From Prorocentrum cordatum (Eukaryota; Sar; Dinophyceae; Prorocentrales; Prorocentraceae), in NCBI GenBank assembly GCA_963575745.1, contig CAUYUJ010014206.1, forward strand, positions 186,001-250,000: a stretch of 64,000 nt of DNA. The letters run 5' to 3'. A model generated the notes under the pieces. That model was not told where the DNA came from and ran no database searches. It saw nothing but the letters and a program-made list of their open reading frames with translations. Positions 1 through 11,454 of the stretch are shown here, one piece after another (the first letter of the stretch is position 1; every line of letters starts with the position of its first letter). The translations under genes were made by a program, and so were the position numbers.

Positions 1-2
1 GG

Positions 3-2738
3 GTTTTTTTCGCCAAGCCTACGGTTGGAGCGCTACAAGGAGATCCCTGGGTAGTTAAGGTATTCACACGAGACATAGGAGGGGTCTTCGCGCGAGCACA
101 GCAGGATCATCATAACTCCCAGGACGAAACAGCTACGTGGTGCACGGTCAGGCTCCCAGCAGATGATGATCAGGAGATGGTTATGGACCTATCATTTCAT
201 TCATATGTAGATGATGCCGCCAAGAAGTTACTTATTGCGGACCAGACGACAGACTTGGCGCAGGAGGTCAGCAGGCAGTCCTTGCAGTACGATGATTTGT
301 TATCGCGACGACTGACTGAACACAACTATCAACTTAACCCAACAAAAAATGAAACAGTGCTTGCACTTTTTGGGGATCAAGCTCAGAACTGCAGAAAACA
401 AATACGGACTGGCAATATTAGGTTAGCTGGACAACCCAAAGATTCTGCTAAGTACCTGGGTAGTATCGTTAGAGGTGATGGAGCTTTCTCTTCTGAACTG
501 GAAAATAGGCTTAGGGCCACTGATGTTGGTTATCACAGTATGGGGAGATTCTGGTACCAGGCACGAGTCCCTTATGTTGAACGACGTGCTGTCTTCCTAT
601 GTCGTGTCCTAGGGTCTGCGTTATCAGGCGTCGAGGCTTTCCTCCCAACGCCTGCTCAACTACAGCGATTGCAGAGCAGAGTAAATATGTATGCTAGACG
701 TGCTATGCGAGGGCTGGCCACTAAGGAGCAGAACGGGCATAAGGTTTCGATCAGTAACGAAGAGGTTTGTAGGTACTGGAAGATGGCACCACTTGAGATC
801 GAACTGCGCGCACGGCGTATCAAGTGGTATCAGCGCTGGGTTCAACAACCTGATCGTCACCTGGCAGAATGGGCAGCTTTGTTTGGCACCATGCAAATCG
901 AGTCGCAGAGAGGAGTGCAGATCGTTGGACAGGACGAGCGTCTTACAGAAGATGCTTGCCCCTGGGCTCGTAGAGTAATATCAGATATTAACTCCCTGGC
1001 TGACTTAGGAGATGACGAATATGAACATGTACAAGAATTTGATAGCAGTCCAATGAGAATATTCCAGGACGAGAGCTTAGTCGAATGGTTCACCCAGTTT
1101 GACCCAAAGAAGTTGCGAGCTAAGTGGTTAAGTGTAGCTATCCCCCCTCCTGGATATGCTCATCCTCAGCCTCAGGAATCACGACCCGACCCGCCACAAG
1201 CAGCAGGAGATATGTTACCATGTTCAGTACCAGGATGTACTCGTTCTTTCCATACCTCCAGGCAGTTATTGGTTCACCTCAGCAGGGGGCATGAGTTCAG
1301 ATCTATCCTTGGTCTGGCAGTTACTTCTAATGTATGTTTTGTCTGCGAGAGCGTTTTCGAGAGCCGTAACTCGGTCTATAAGCACCTCATCGACTCCTTC
1401 GAAACGGGTATATGCGTCACACAAAGAAGTACGACCTTCAAACATCCAGGCCAGGACAACACTGATGAGTGCCCATTGTGTAAGGCTCAAATACTTGCTG
1501 GGGCTCCGCTGCGAGCCCACATCCGTACGCATTTTCTCCACCTCCCAGCACTCGACGATGCCAGGAGAGGGCGCGGCAGCAGCGGCGAGGCCCAACGAGC
1601 AAGAGGCAGCAGGAGGCTCGGAGATGGCGGCAGCGCCAGACTGGATGATCATCGGCACGGCCAACAAGCGCAAGGAGCTGGACGACACCTCGGACGCCCA
1701 GGAGAACAAGAAGGGGCGGCTGGCCGAGCAGGTCAAGCGCGACGGGCTCAAGATGGGCAACTTCAAGGCGCTGCTCGCCATCCTCACGAAGCTCAGTATC
1801 ACGAACTCCAGGGAGCTCGCCGACCTCACAGGCGCCTGCTTCACGTGCTTTCTGCTCCCCGCGGGCGCCCCGCTGATCGGCATCATGCAGCAGGCGGGCA
1901 AGGCCTACGCCCAGGACTGCAAGAAGAAGGGCAAGCAGCACGGCAACGGCCCCCCGTGGCCGCACGTCTTCCTGGCTCTCCTGAAGCACTTCTGCCAGAT
2001 GACGAATTTGGACGAGCCGTCGATCAAGGCGTTCAAGACCTACTGGGGGGTGATCACGAGCCTCAGCAAGGAGGAGGGCCTGATCCAGCTGCAGGAGCAG
2101 ATCAGGTTCCTGCGCATCAAGGGCTGCTGGTACGACCGCAAGAAGGACGACAAGCCGACCAGGTTCAAGCTGCAGTTCATGATGAGCCCCAACTCCCAGG
2201 TCAATGGAGTGAGGAACACCTCCGACCAGACCAACACGATCCCGCTCCACCAGGCCTTCTGCATGGCAATCCTCAAGCAGGGCGGGGAGTACAAGGCGGG
2301 CGGACCCCCCAAGGGGGCGCTGGAGAGAGAGGCGGAGAGGCTGCTCAAGCGCATGGGGATCGAGAGCGACAGGCAGACCATCGAGGTAGACAGCGACCAG
2401 GACGGGGAGGGGTTCTGAGGCCGTTGCGTCTTGAAGCAGTGAACGGATCTGAGCGTATGGCAGAGATGTATAGGGAAGGCCGCCTCACGGGCATACAATT
2501 ACAGGCCCTGCAGGCCCGCGTCCACCACCCCATCCTCAGGTATTTTAACGGCAGTCGCAGTGTCTTGTTGCATCAGGTTGGCAGTGCAGATCCCCCCGCC
2601 ATCATGTCATTTGAAGAGTTCCAGCAGCGTAGTGAGCAGGTGCGCAGAATAGAAGTCAATGTAGAGACAGTGCCGAATCAGAGCAATCGTGCCGCTAGTA
2701 GATATCTCCACCCCAATCCCATGCCGCCAGCAGAGTGA
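3..2738 (+). pseudogene. LINE-type reverse transcriptase, C-terminal part, interrupted by an inserted ORF
   Basis: The frame is already open at base 3, so the start lies outside the window. Early residues include a GALQGDP block (RT motif 4 type) and YVDD at 204-215, the catalytic motif of RTs. The thumb region follows, then a Cys/His-rich C-terminus: CSVPGC...H...H near 1222-1292, a second CFVC unit near 1345-1410, and CPLCKA...HIRTH near 1471-1533. Such zinc fingers are common at the C-terminus of non-LTR element proteins. At about 1555 base composition jumps from roughly even to strongly GC-rich, and a separate ORF occupies another frame until 2418. The original LINE frame resumes after that (RPLRLEAVNGSERMAEMY...) and ends at TGA 2736-2738. 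The element is therefore a LINE 3' half with an insertion in its last third. Whether it is still expressed cannot be told. Confidence 0.8.
1558..2418 (+). CDS. Intact 286-aa ORF nested inside the LINE RT, unknown function
   Basis: The ATG at 1558 opens a 286-residue frame ending TGA at 2416-2418. The protein starts with an Ala-rich low-complexity stretch, then MIIGTANKRKELDD, a Lys/Arg-rich helix region, a balanced globular middle (WPHVFLALLKHFCQMTNL, YWGVITSLSKEEGLIQ) and an acidic tail ending DSDQDGEGF. GC and codon usage (third-position G/C) differ sharply from the flanking LINE. No domain is recognised. It has no introns, both ends lie inside a retroelement ORF, and it is complete from ATG to stop, so a retroposed host cDNA is a reasonable inference. 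No poly(A) or spliced-leader relic is visible at its edges, so the mechanism is unproven. The surrounding LINE frame stays open across it, but only as a by-product of the GC-rich composition. Confidence 0.6.
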   Translation: MPGEGAAAAARPNEQEAAGGSEMAAAPDWMIIGTANKRKELDDTSDAQENKKGRLAEQVKRDGLKMGNFKALLAILTKLSITNSRELADLTGACFTCFLLPAGAPLIGIMQQAGKAYAQDCKKKGKQHGNGPPWPHVFLALLKHFCQMTNLDEPSIKAFKTYWGVITSLSKEEGLIQLQEQIRFLRIKGCWYDRKKDDKPTRFKLQFMMSPNSQVNGVRNTSDQTNTIPLHQAFCMAILKQGGEYKAGGPPKGALEREAERLLKRMGIESDRQTIEVDSDQDGEGF

Positions 2739-3075
2739 CTCTGGCATTGGGGTCGCCTGTAGACACAGAGCAACGGGAATCAAAATCTGGCGGGGCATTT
2801 CTTTACCAGTCCGCTGCGGGCCGCGGCAGTGCGGGCCGCAGCAGTGCGGGCCGGCCAGGCTCTAGAAGTCAATGTAGAGACAGTGCCGAATCAGAGCAAT
2901 CGTGCCGCTAGTAGATATCTCCACCCCAATCCCATGCCGCCAGCAGAGTGACTCTGGCATTGGGGTCGCCTGTAGACACAGAGCAACGGGAATCAAAATC
3001 TGGCGGGGCATTTCTTTACCAGTCCGCTGCGGGCCGCGGCAGTGCGGGCCGCGGCAGTGCGGGCCGCCCAGGCTC
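2650..3075 (+). repeat. Two tandem copies of a 213-bp unit covering the LINE 3' end
   Basis: The unit starting TAGAAGTCAATGTAGAGAC at 2650 recurs at 2863 with only a few differences. The first copy contains the last 29 codons and stop of the LINE ORF. Both copies contain a short GC-rich internal repeat (GCGGGCCGCGGCAGT, period about 15 bp). The duplication therefore places two 3' ends in tandem. Confidence 0.95.
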
Positions 3076-3386
3076 GGGGTTTTCCATATTGCAAGAGAGA
3101 AGTGAGAAGCGTTGCGACCTTGCTCACTTGTCCTCCCTCCTTCCCCTGCTCTGTCCGCCCGTGCTTGTTCCTTTCACGAAGGATGGTGCCGCGTGCGGGC
3201 CGCTGGGCGTTCCCCTTACAGCGGTCCCGCTTCGGCCAGAGAGGGCCATCCTTCCAGCGTCGGCCGCTGGTAGGCGATAGTTCGCATCCAAGAGCCTGCA
3301 GAGGTCACCAGGACTGCTGAGTGACAGAGGCTCGCAATGGTTGATTGATTGATTGATCCTCCCGCACCTCCTCCTCCTCCTCCTCC

Positions 3387-3408
3387 TCCGTAGCCATTTT
3401 GGCTCAAG
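3387..3408 (+). other. Exact genomic copy of the dinoflagellate spliced leader (relict DinoSL)
   Basis: All 22 bases match DinoSL (D = T here), ending GGCTCAAG at 3408. The next bases are TTGGGG, not the GT donor expected in an SL RNA gene, and no SL-RNA-like intron follows. It is therefore best read as the 5' end of a trans-spliced mRNA that was reverse transcribed and inserted. It is preceded by ATTG repeats (3337-3356) and a CTC repeat (3367-3389). The downstream sequence leads into the decayed LINE RT, which suggests that the retroposed transcript carried LINE sequence. Confidence 0.93.
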
Positions 3409-3503
3409 TTGGGGACACCGCGGCGCAGAGGCTCCTCTGTGTCAGCAGCACTTGTCGCCTTCATCCCATGACCGTGTGACACCCGTCGCGCCGAATACGC
3501 ACA

Positions 3504-5830
3504 GTGGCAACAATGATGATTGGGAGTGCGCACGAGACGGTTTCACGCTGGGAAGAGATCCCGACGTTTTCGGATATCCAACACAGGACACCACAGGAGG
3601 TAATGGCTCAGTCGCCTCGCAGGCACTGGCAGTCAACTCCCCGCAGTCGCCCGCATTGTCGCCACGTGGCATGCAGTCGCCACCTTCGCCTTTCTCGTCT
3701 GGGGCGTCGGCCAGCTCGCAGGTTGGAGGGACTGCCACACCGCCGCTTCCGCAAGAGCACGTCACGAACGTCGCCACCGCTACTGCTGCCGAACATCGGA
3801 AAATTGAGAATCAGAAGAGTACGCAATGGAAAAAAACGTTTTGCTACTTGGTCCCAGGGCTTTCCACGCCCCTTCTTCAGGGGCGTCACACCGTCCGCGC
3901 TCTTCTCGGCCGACGAGATGCGTGAGTATTGGCAGCAGCAGTGGGACCCACAGGACACGCCCGATCAGCTACAAGCGCGTCATGAGGCCTGGAGAGGGTA
4001 TGCTCGCATTGTGGCTTTCCTTACACCAGAACGTCTTGCAGATTGGGTACCGAGCCTGGGTGACTCCTTGTACGTGCTGGGGCGTGCGAAGGGAGCCTCG
4101 GGCATGAATGGTCGGACTGGTGCAGAGACCAAGTTGTTGAAGCGTCTACACCCTGAAGGCATTTGTGAATTATATGAACTCTGCGTTGAGATTTCCAGCG
4201 CTTGCGTTGCATAGCAGGGCCGCCTCTCGAACAGCTTCCTTGGGGAAGTTTTCGCTTTGCGGGTGGCTGGTATACCGAAAAGAGAAGACGATCTTCGTCC
4301 CATATCCGCCGGCTCGTTCCTCATGCGATTCTGGCTGGCGGCGTTATCCTAGTCTGTTTCAGGCCCAGTTGGCAACTGGTGGGCCTGCAAACGGGATGTG
4401 CCCACCCCGCGTGCTATTTCGCGGTGGCCTTTAGATGCCACCAGCGCCGAAGCAGGAGCTGAACTGGATCTGTCTCGAGTTCTCGACCACGTTTGTCATC
4501 ACATTGCACAAGAAGCTCTGCTACGCCATTGCAAAGAACCCCTCGCAGTTGCTTTTATTGTTCGTGCTGCCTGGATGGGGCCCTCGGCGCTTCAGCGTAG
4601 CTGGCCAGTTCGCCCCACCAGCGTGGCCTACCCGAGGCATACCTCAGGGCGACGCTCTGGCGTTTGCTACGCTGTGCGCGGTGCTTGGCCCGTGGCAGCC
4701 GATCAATGGGATCGTCTTCGTGGATGACAGATCGATCACAAATGTCTCGGCCGATCTTGTTCGTGACGACCTGCGGGTCACACTTGAATTCGATCAAGCT
4801 GTTGGTTTCCAGCAGTGTCAAGGAACGGCAAGTTCGGCATGCTTCTGACGACCCGTTGCCCCTGGAGGAGCACCTGTGGGCGACGTGTCGATCTACGGAC
4901 GCGGAGTATCCTACCGCTCCGCGCAAGGGGTGGGGCAAAGTATTTGCTGCCATCAGCTTGTTGGGATCGATTCCTGGGCCCTCATTTGTGCGAGAGCGCA
5001 TTGCCACTTCATACATCAGGCCACTGTGGCTGTGGGCGTCACCGGTAGTCGCCCCTTTGGCCAGCAAGTGCCCCACGACCCCTGCACGAGGCAATCGAAA
5101 AGGCGAAGACGAAGTGGCGGTGCCAAGGACGGTGGTGGCGCCAGCAAGCCCAGCTACATCCGACGCCGCGGGCAGCTTTCCAGGCCATCGTCAACGCTAC
5201 CAGCCCAAAGTTGCCCTGGACCGAGCTCATGGACCATTCTCTCCAAAGATACGCGGCTGCGTTGGGAGTTATTTCCACCCAGCGCCTGGAGACCCAATGA
5301 TGTCTGCTCGACATCTCACCGACGGACGACCATCGCGCGCTCCGAGCTGCCCATGCCCTATGCCCTTCATGGGGGGCCACCGTTTCTGGACGTCGCTCCG
5401 CGCAGGACGAGAGGCGCGCTGAGAGAGTGGATCACGATCTACGGCTCGTTGTACACATTCGCTGTCTCCAGGTTGTTGCTCGCACCGGGCGCGGCGCCGA
5501 AGCCGTCGAGGAGGTTGATGTGGAAGTGTTGTCGCGCAAGAGGTTTCAAAGTGGAAATCTTCATTAGCGGGCGGTGACAGGTCGCGCTTTGGGATTTGTC
5601 GATTCGGGGGCCGTGTCGTCCGAGGCGCGAAGGCAGTCTGGCCGCCCGCGCCCCCGCCGCGGACACCTCTGGCCGCCCTTCCGACACCTGTGGGCAGAGC
5701 GCCCGTTACATGCCGACGACGGGCGACCCATCGCGCACGCGTTCGCCTTCAAAGACTCGTTCTGGACCGATGTTCCCAAGGTTATGGCCGAGAGCGGATG
5801 GATCTGTCTCGCCCAGGCCCCTAAGTAGCA
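3504..5830 (+). pseudogene. Second LINE reverse transcriptase, heavily frameshifted
   Basis: RT blocks can be followed across changing frames. The region around 3915-4200 reads DEMREYWQQQW...GASGMNGRTGAETKLLKRL. Near 4258-4330 comes GIPKREDDLRPISAGS, the classical RT finger motif. Then LSRVLDHV near 4470, GIPQGDALAF near 4635-4665 and VFVDDRSI near 4717-4740, the YxDD-type catalytic motif. Downstream (IATSYIRPLWLWA near 5000) is thumb-like. Stops and shifts between blocks mean no full-length product. The order of motifs is correct and all on one strand, so this is one decayed copy rather than a mosaic. It starts about 100 bp after the exact spliced leader. Confidence 0.75.
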
Positions 5831-7077
5831 AGCGCGCGTTGCGATGGCGAGGGGATCCTGCGAGATGGCTTCAGAGATCGCGCAGCTCAGTCCTCTCGGG
5901 CGCCTTCGCTCGTTGGATCGAGGTTACTCATATGGGTCTCCATCGTAGTTCAAAATGATTCATTCACCCTCTTCTTCTTCGCGCCACGAACGTCTAGAAG
6001 GCCATTCAGGGCCCCCTCGGGCAGGTCGCCATTCGCCAGGACAACGTCCGCATCCAGGCCGCCGCCAACAGCCACGATGAGAGTTCGCGCCGGTCCAGAT
6101 CCGCATCGCTCACATCGAGAGAGGCACGTCGTAGCGTCTCGCGGCAGCAGTAGAGGCAGCGATCATGGTCAAACCAGAAGCTCTGCTTGGATTGCGCGAC
6201 TCTGCCGCGGCGCAGTCTCGTTCCACCCGTCCTCCGTCGTCCGCCATCTGATGGCCCATGTATTTTCTTTTCGGCTCCGCCGAGCAACGGGCGTCGAGCT
6301 GTCGGTGAGTCTGCTCCATCGCATCTCGTCCAAGTCTGGTTTGGCTGGCTCCCGCGTCGCATGACCCCCGCCGCCGTGCTGGCCCGTGCTCGGACTGCTT
6401 CGGACGGCTTGCCCACGCGCAGCAACGCCAACGCCGAGGACGCCGCCAAGAATTTGCCGATCAGTTATTCCATTCGCTTCAGTTCCCCATGCGCCGCCAG
6501 CCAGGTTGCCCAGTCCACTATTTCCCAGGGCGTCGTGTGGATTGACCCCCGCACGAGCGCTCGCATTCCTATCCGGTGCCGTCTCGACGCCAGCCTTGAG
6601 GTTCGCGCCCGCCGCCGAGCTCCTGGGCGGTTCTGGCAAGTCCTTCTCAATCGCATGTAGGGCATCAGCTTGCGGGGGCAAAACTGCCGCCTCGGACGCA
6701 ACGGCCCGCGCGGAAGATTGCCCTTATTCTTCGCCCAGGACGACGTCGAGTTATTCACCGCGCTGGTCGATGTCAGCGACAGCTACGCCTTCGACGCGCA
6801 GCGCGACAGCCTCGGCAACTTCGGCATCGAACGCCCGACTACCGAAAAGATGGGCGCCGCCGCCCTGGAGCTGGAGAACTAAAATTCACGCGCGGCATTC
6901 CGACATTTTGTCGAGCGCGGCCGCCGCGCAGGGATTCCAGACCCAGGCGCGAGGGGTGCGCCAGTTCCGGTTCCATTTCTAGTAGTAGCAGCTGCGCTTT
7001 CACATCCTCGTCGTTTTCCGCTTCGCCCGACCCTGGGACTGCCCTGGCCCCGAGGATTTGCCCGATTCGGGCGATTT
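5831..7077. other. No assignable gene
   Basis: Only short overlapping ORFs occur on both strands. Minus-strand stretches such as 6006-6449 (C-x2-C and DVSDADLDRRELSSW) and 6839-7100 have protein-like composition and may be remnants of another retroelement, but no motif is decisive. Confidence 0.4.
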
Positions 7078-7571
7078 CTCTGAGTGGATTTCGGTGCATC
7101 TGAGACCCACCAGATGTTTTGTTAACTCGTTTGTCTGTGGAGCGTGAGTAGGTTAGCTCCGACATCATCAACCCCCCTATGTGGGATAAATACCCCCGCA
7201 AATGTTTCTTAGGACTGGGGTTTTCTGAGGCGCAATGTTTGGCGTCACTTCCGAGCGCCCGGGGGCCGGTCGCAAACAACATGGGCTTCTGGCTTCCCCG
7301 CCGAAGCAAATAAATCGCACTCACATTCACGGAAACACGCGCGCGGGTCTCAACCCGGTCGCGCCCGCACGGGTCTCGACCCAGTGCGAGCACGTGCGCG
7401 CGCGCGGCTCCGTGACGATAGCCATTCGGCTTAAGCCTCGAGCATAGAACTACGCCTCGAGCGAGGCCCACTTATATTATCCTTCTACATCCGTTCCCAT
7501 GAATTTCTTACACCGCTACCCCCATAGAGCGGATGATTGCGAGACGTCTCTCCGATGGAGGGCGCCGCTCA
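7078..7571 (+). repeat. 5' LTR
   Basis: Aligns along its length with 18664-19169. Shared blocks include CGGTGCATCTGAGACCCACC, ACTCGTTTGTCTGTG, CACGGAAACACGCGC, CGGGTCTCGACCCAGTGCG and TTTCTTACACCGCTACCCCC. It contains palindromic blocks (GGGTCTCAACCC, GGTCTCGACC, CTCGAGCGAG) that may be promoter or RNA structures. The right edge is placed where identity stops, at GCTCA. Confidence 0.85.
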
Positions 7572-7574
7572 AGA

Positions 7575-7592
7575 TGGTGGACACACTGGGAT
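7575..7592 (+). other. Candidate primer-binding site
   Basis: Three bases after the 5' LTR the sequence starts TGGTGGACACACTGGGAT. Its complement would be a tRNA 3' end with CCA, a discriminator base, a 7-nt acceptor strand and a CCCAG T-stem, which fits tRNA geometry. The tRNA is not identified. Confidence 0.45.
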
Positions 7593-7659
7593 CCGCACCT
7601 TTGGAGCGGTCGCGGCCCCCATCGAGCTCGGCGATGCTGGCGCCGCGCAGGGGGCGCTG

Positions 7660-9907
7660 ATGAACGTCGGCGTCGCCCAGAACGCCATGGACTTGGAGGC
7701 CCTAGGGCCCATTCGACAGCGCGGGCCGTTGTCCAGACTGCCGCGGGGACAGAGTCCGGCGGAGTTTCGACGCGTCGCCGACTTGCCGCGCCAAGAGCAT
7801 CGACAACCCCGCGCTGAGTGCCAGGCCGTGGAGGCCCAACAACAACGAAAAGCACGCGCAGCTCAGCGCATCTCTGGCGGCGTCCAGGTTTTGTGGGACA
7901 ACCACCAGGCGCTCTTCGCCGAGTCGGGCGCGGTCACGCCCAGGCTCCAGCGGCACGAGGCGCAGGCGCACTTCCACTGGGAGTTGGGGGGCGCGGAGAT
8001 CCAGAACGGCACCGACGTGCAGCAGCGCGAGGAGCAGCACGCCCGCGACGTGGTCCAACAGGCGCGCGCACAGATGGTGAGCGCACAGCGCGCCGCAGAG
8101 CAGTCGACCCGCCGCCTCGGCGCAGCGGAGGCGCTCGCGGACACCGCGCACGGCGAACTGCACAAGGGGGCCGCGAAGCTTTTCGCGGAAGACCAGACAC
8201 TCGCTGAAGAGAACCGCGTTCTGACACAGCGCTGCGAGCACGGCGGCCGGGAGCGGGCGGCGCTCGAGGACCGCGCCAGACAGCGCAGGGCCTCGGGGGA
8301 GGCGGAGTTCACCCAGCTTCGCCAGCGCCTGCACGAGTCAGAACAAACCCACACGAGAACCGCAGTTGGTGAGAGCCGCTTGGAGGAACGCCCGTGCAAC
8401 GCCACCGCGACGGTCGACGCCGCGCGGCATCGCAACACAGGGTTGAGCGAACTGTTTGCCCGAGCCAGACTTGACCTCCGCCGCCAGTCAGCAGCCGCCC
8501 GCGACAGCAACGCGACCCTTCGGGATGAGCTCCGACGGGGACATGGCGAGCGCCGCGACGAGCGAGCCGCGAAGTGGGAAGCCGAGGATATGGAGACCAA
8601 CGCGGAGGCCGAGGCGACGACTTTGATGGATGAGCTCTCCCAGGCCTACAACGAGCTCTCCCACGGCGGCGAGAACCACAGCGACGGCAGCGACCACGTG
8701 CGCGCGGGCGCTGTGCTGGAGCAGCGCGTGCCAGAACAGCCCGCTGGCTTCGTGCATGCACCGCCTACAGGGTTCCAGGCGACGCTGGGATCCATGACGC
8801 CCTTTGGGCTCTATGCGCAGCGACTGCCGCGCCAATGCAGATCCAAGCCGCCAAGAACGACAAGGGAACCAGTCTCCTCCAGATCCTGAGCGACAGAGCC
8901 AACGAGGAGAAGCTAAGCCCGAGGCGGGACAGGCCGAAACTGACGGCGGCCAACGCGGACACCTGCCGCGAGGAGCTGAAGAACTCCCGCTCGATGGTGA
9001 TCCAAGCGCACATCGAGTCCAAAGACCGATGGGTGCAGGCAGTCAGGGCGGTTGCGTCTGGTAGAGCTTTAACCGTTTTCAACTACGCAAGTGCCACCAA
9101 TATCGGCGCGGACATCGACTGCGTTCAACGACTCCAGGACGACCCCGGATCTCCAATCTGGGGGGAGGTTTGGGACGCCTTCGAATCGTGCTTGCGGGCG
9201 TCGGTTCACCTGGAGAACACGACCGACCTGTGTTGTGCCATTGCGAAGTTCGGGAAGTTCACCCTCGGCAAGACTGCCGACGCGAACGCTGCCCTGAGCT
9301 TCGTTGAGAAGCGCACCAAGGTGCGCACTCTGATGCTGGAACATGGCCTGGTCTCCGGTCAAGATCGCCAGGGGGGCTGAAGACTTCGAACAGAAGATCG
9401 CTGGCACGGCCATCAACGCCCACCTCCACGACCTGCCAGACTTGCCGACGAAAGGTCAATTCCGACGACCCCAGCGAGATCACCTACATCAGCCGCATCT
9501 ACCAGTGGTTGAAGAGTCGGGTCTCCCACTCGCTGCCCGCCGCCAGCATCGGCGAGGGGGGCGGGCTGCTCGCGCTGACGGCGAAGGCGAAGGCAAAGGC
9601 CAAAACCGTTGCCAAGAAGCTGCGGGAGATTTTGCTGACCTTCGACGCTGCCAAGCAGCGGCTCCGGGCGGCCAGGGGCGCCAAGGGCGGCAACAGAGGT
9701 GGGCGCCAGCAGCGGCTAGGTAACGAGGTCAATCAAGGCCCGCAGTGCGCAACGTGCAAGGGCTACCACGGCAGCGGCAAGACCTGCCCGAACGAAATGG
9801 CCAGGAACATGGGCGAGAACGTCCACGATCTGATCAAGAAGAAGACATCAAGCGTGGGCACTAGCATGCCGAGAAGCACGCGCGCTGCAACGGCGTCGGG
9901 CACCTAG
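7660..9907 (+). pseudogene. gag-like polyprotein of the LTR element, in three frames
   Basis: The first part (ATG 7660, same frame to 8889) is Gln/Arg/Glu/Ala-rich with long heptad-like stretches, a predicted coiled coil. The second part, in another frame (8835-9380), has a globular segment (IWGEVWDAFESCLRAS, LEHGLVS) typical of retrotransposon capsid regions. The third frame (9509-9907) has a Lys/Ala linker and then a zinc-knuckle-like C-x2-C-x3-H-x5-C (CATCKGYHGSGKTC near 9747-9788), as in nucleocapsid proteins that bind RNA. The frames overlap slightly, so either two frameshift mutations or programmed shifts are possible; decay is more likely given the rest of the element. An upstream ATG at 7537 lies within the LTR. 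Confidence 0.6.
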
Positions 9908-11454
9908 CCAAGCATCACGCAGCATGGGTTCAATAAATGAAAGAGTCAAAGGGGCGGAGGAAAAGAAGGACAGGAAGGTAAAGGAAATGACAAAGGAGGA
10001 ACAGGAGGCGGTGGCAAGGGCGCCAAAGGCAAGCGCGGGTCTCTCAACGTCCTTGACGAGACGGGGAATCACGCGGGGGCTCCAGAGATCGACTTCGAGG
10101 CGGCCCACGCGTCGATGACCGAGGCATCCGCTGAGCTTCTGAAGCTGCCCCTCCTCATGGACGTCAACCCTGAGGACCCTGCGGGCCCCGTCCAGTGCGC
10201 CGAGTTCGACTTCGATGCTTCCGAGGCGCCCGTCCAGCCACGTCCAGACGCTGGAACGATTGCGGTCATCCAGAACATCACCGACCGGCCGCTGAAGAGC
10301 GCCCCCTTGCACATGCGCCGGGCGCTCGGGCAGCAGGGCTTCCCTACGCGCGCAACTTCTCCAGGCGGCGTCGCCTTCGAGTCCGAAAGTTCGTGAGGAG
10401 CGCAGCGCCTTCTACGGCAGTGGGGGCGTCGCCCCATCGAAGGTTTACGATTCGAGTTCGCGTCGTCCAAGCACTGGGGCAACTTGCGCACCCCTTTCCC
10501 CGATCGCCCAGAGGGCGCGCCCATCGAACTGGACTTCGAGGGGGCCACGGTCCCAGCGCCGTCGAACTTCCGCCAGAACTCCGCCTTCTCCGCCGAGATG
10601 CCTTCGGCGTTGCGAGCCGTTCCTGGGCCAGAGGCGCAGCTGGGGCCGCCCGCTCCTGCCGCCGGCGGCGTTCGCGACGATGACGCCCCTCCTGGCGACG
10701 CCCCCCCCCCGCGCGACGCACCTCCTGACGATGGCGCCCGTCCTGGCGACGACGCCCCGCCAGACTGGCCACCCATCCTGACGACTACTCTGACGACGGC
10801 GGGTGGCCCGATGACGACGGACGGCGAGAAGAGGACGACGTCAACGACCCCCCGATGCTGCCCACCAGCAGCCAGGCCAAGCCAGCCAAGAAACCAAAGA
10901 CCAGACGTGGGAGAAGACGAGGCCACGCGCAGCAAGGCGGGCGTCGGCCCAAAAGGCACGGGGCCGAGCTTGACACTGCGGCAGGCAGTTCGGGAGGACC
11001 GTCGAGCGCGACTCACCAGCGAGTCTACGCGTGCGCCGTATATTTGAGAGCGATGCCGGAGACCAGGGGGTCACGAACCACGAGGGGAATGGCATGAACA
11101 CCAGCGCGCTAGCGTGCTCGAGTCCGCGCGGGTCACAACCTTATGCGAGCGGAGTGCCACGAATTTCACGATGTCCAGGCCGTCGCCCGTCGAGGATGGC
11201 CTCTCCGAGATGCCACCCGCGAGAATTATTGCAGCGGCTTTGGGGGATCGGCGGCGCCGTGTTCGCAGGTCTCTCGCTGCTGACCCTGATTTTCTTATTG
11301 GCGGTCGGCCTCGAGGGGTCGACGTTCGGTCAGGAGCGCCTGGCCCAGGTCGCCGGACGCCGCGAGCTCGCCCACGAGTTCAGGAAGGCCCCTGCTGCTC
11401 TTCACGTCGTGTCGCTTCCTGAGGGGCGCACTTGCCAGGCACATTTATGCATTT
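9908..11454 (+). other. gag-pol spacer of the LTR element
   Basis: Short plus-strand frames with acidic and proline-rich low complexity (10115-10396; 10484-11047 with DDAPPGDAPP-type repeats). A retropepsin active site (DSG or DTG) was not found here or at the start of the next ORF. Confidence 0.45.

Noticed and set aside
1526-1545. GCATTTTCTCC at the left edge of the nested ORF as an SL remnant
   Set aside because: It encodes the HIRTH zinc-finger end of the LINE protein and matches the SL only over a few bases.
1575-1590. GCAGCAGCGGCG near the nested ORF start as a member of the AGCA hairpin family
   Set aside because: The left arm (GCGCG) does not pair with the right arm (GGCGA).
8013-8026. 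CGTGCAGCAGCGCG in gag as a hairpin family member
   Set aside because: The stem is only five pairs with a wobble, within the range of chance in GC-rich DNA.
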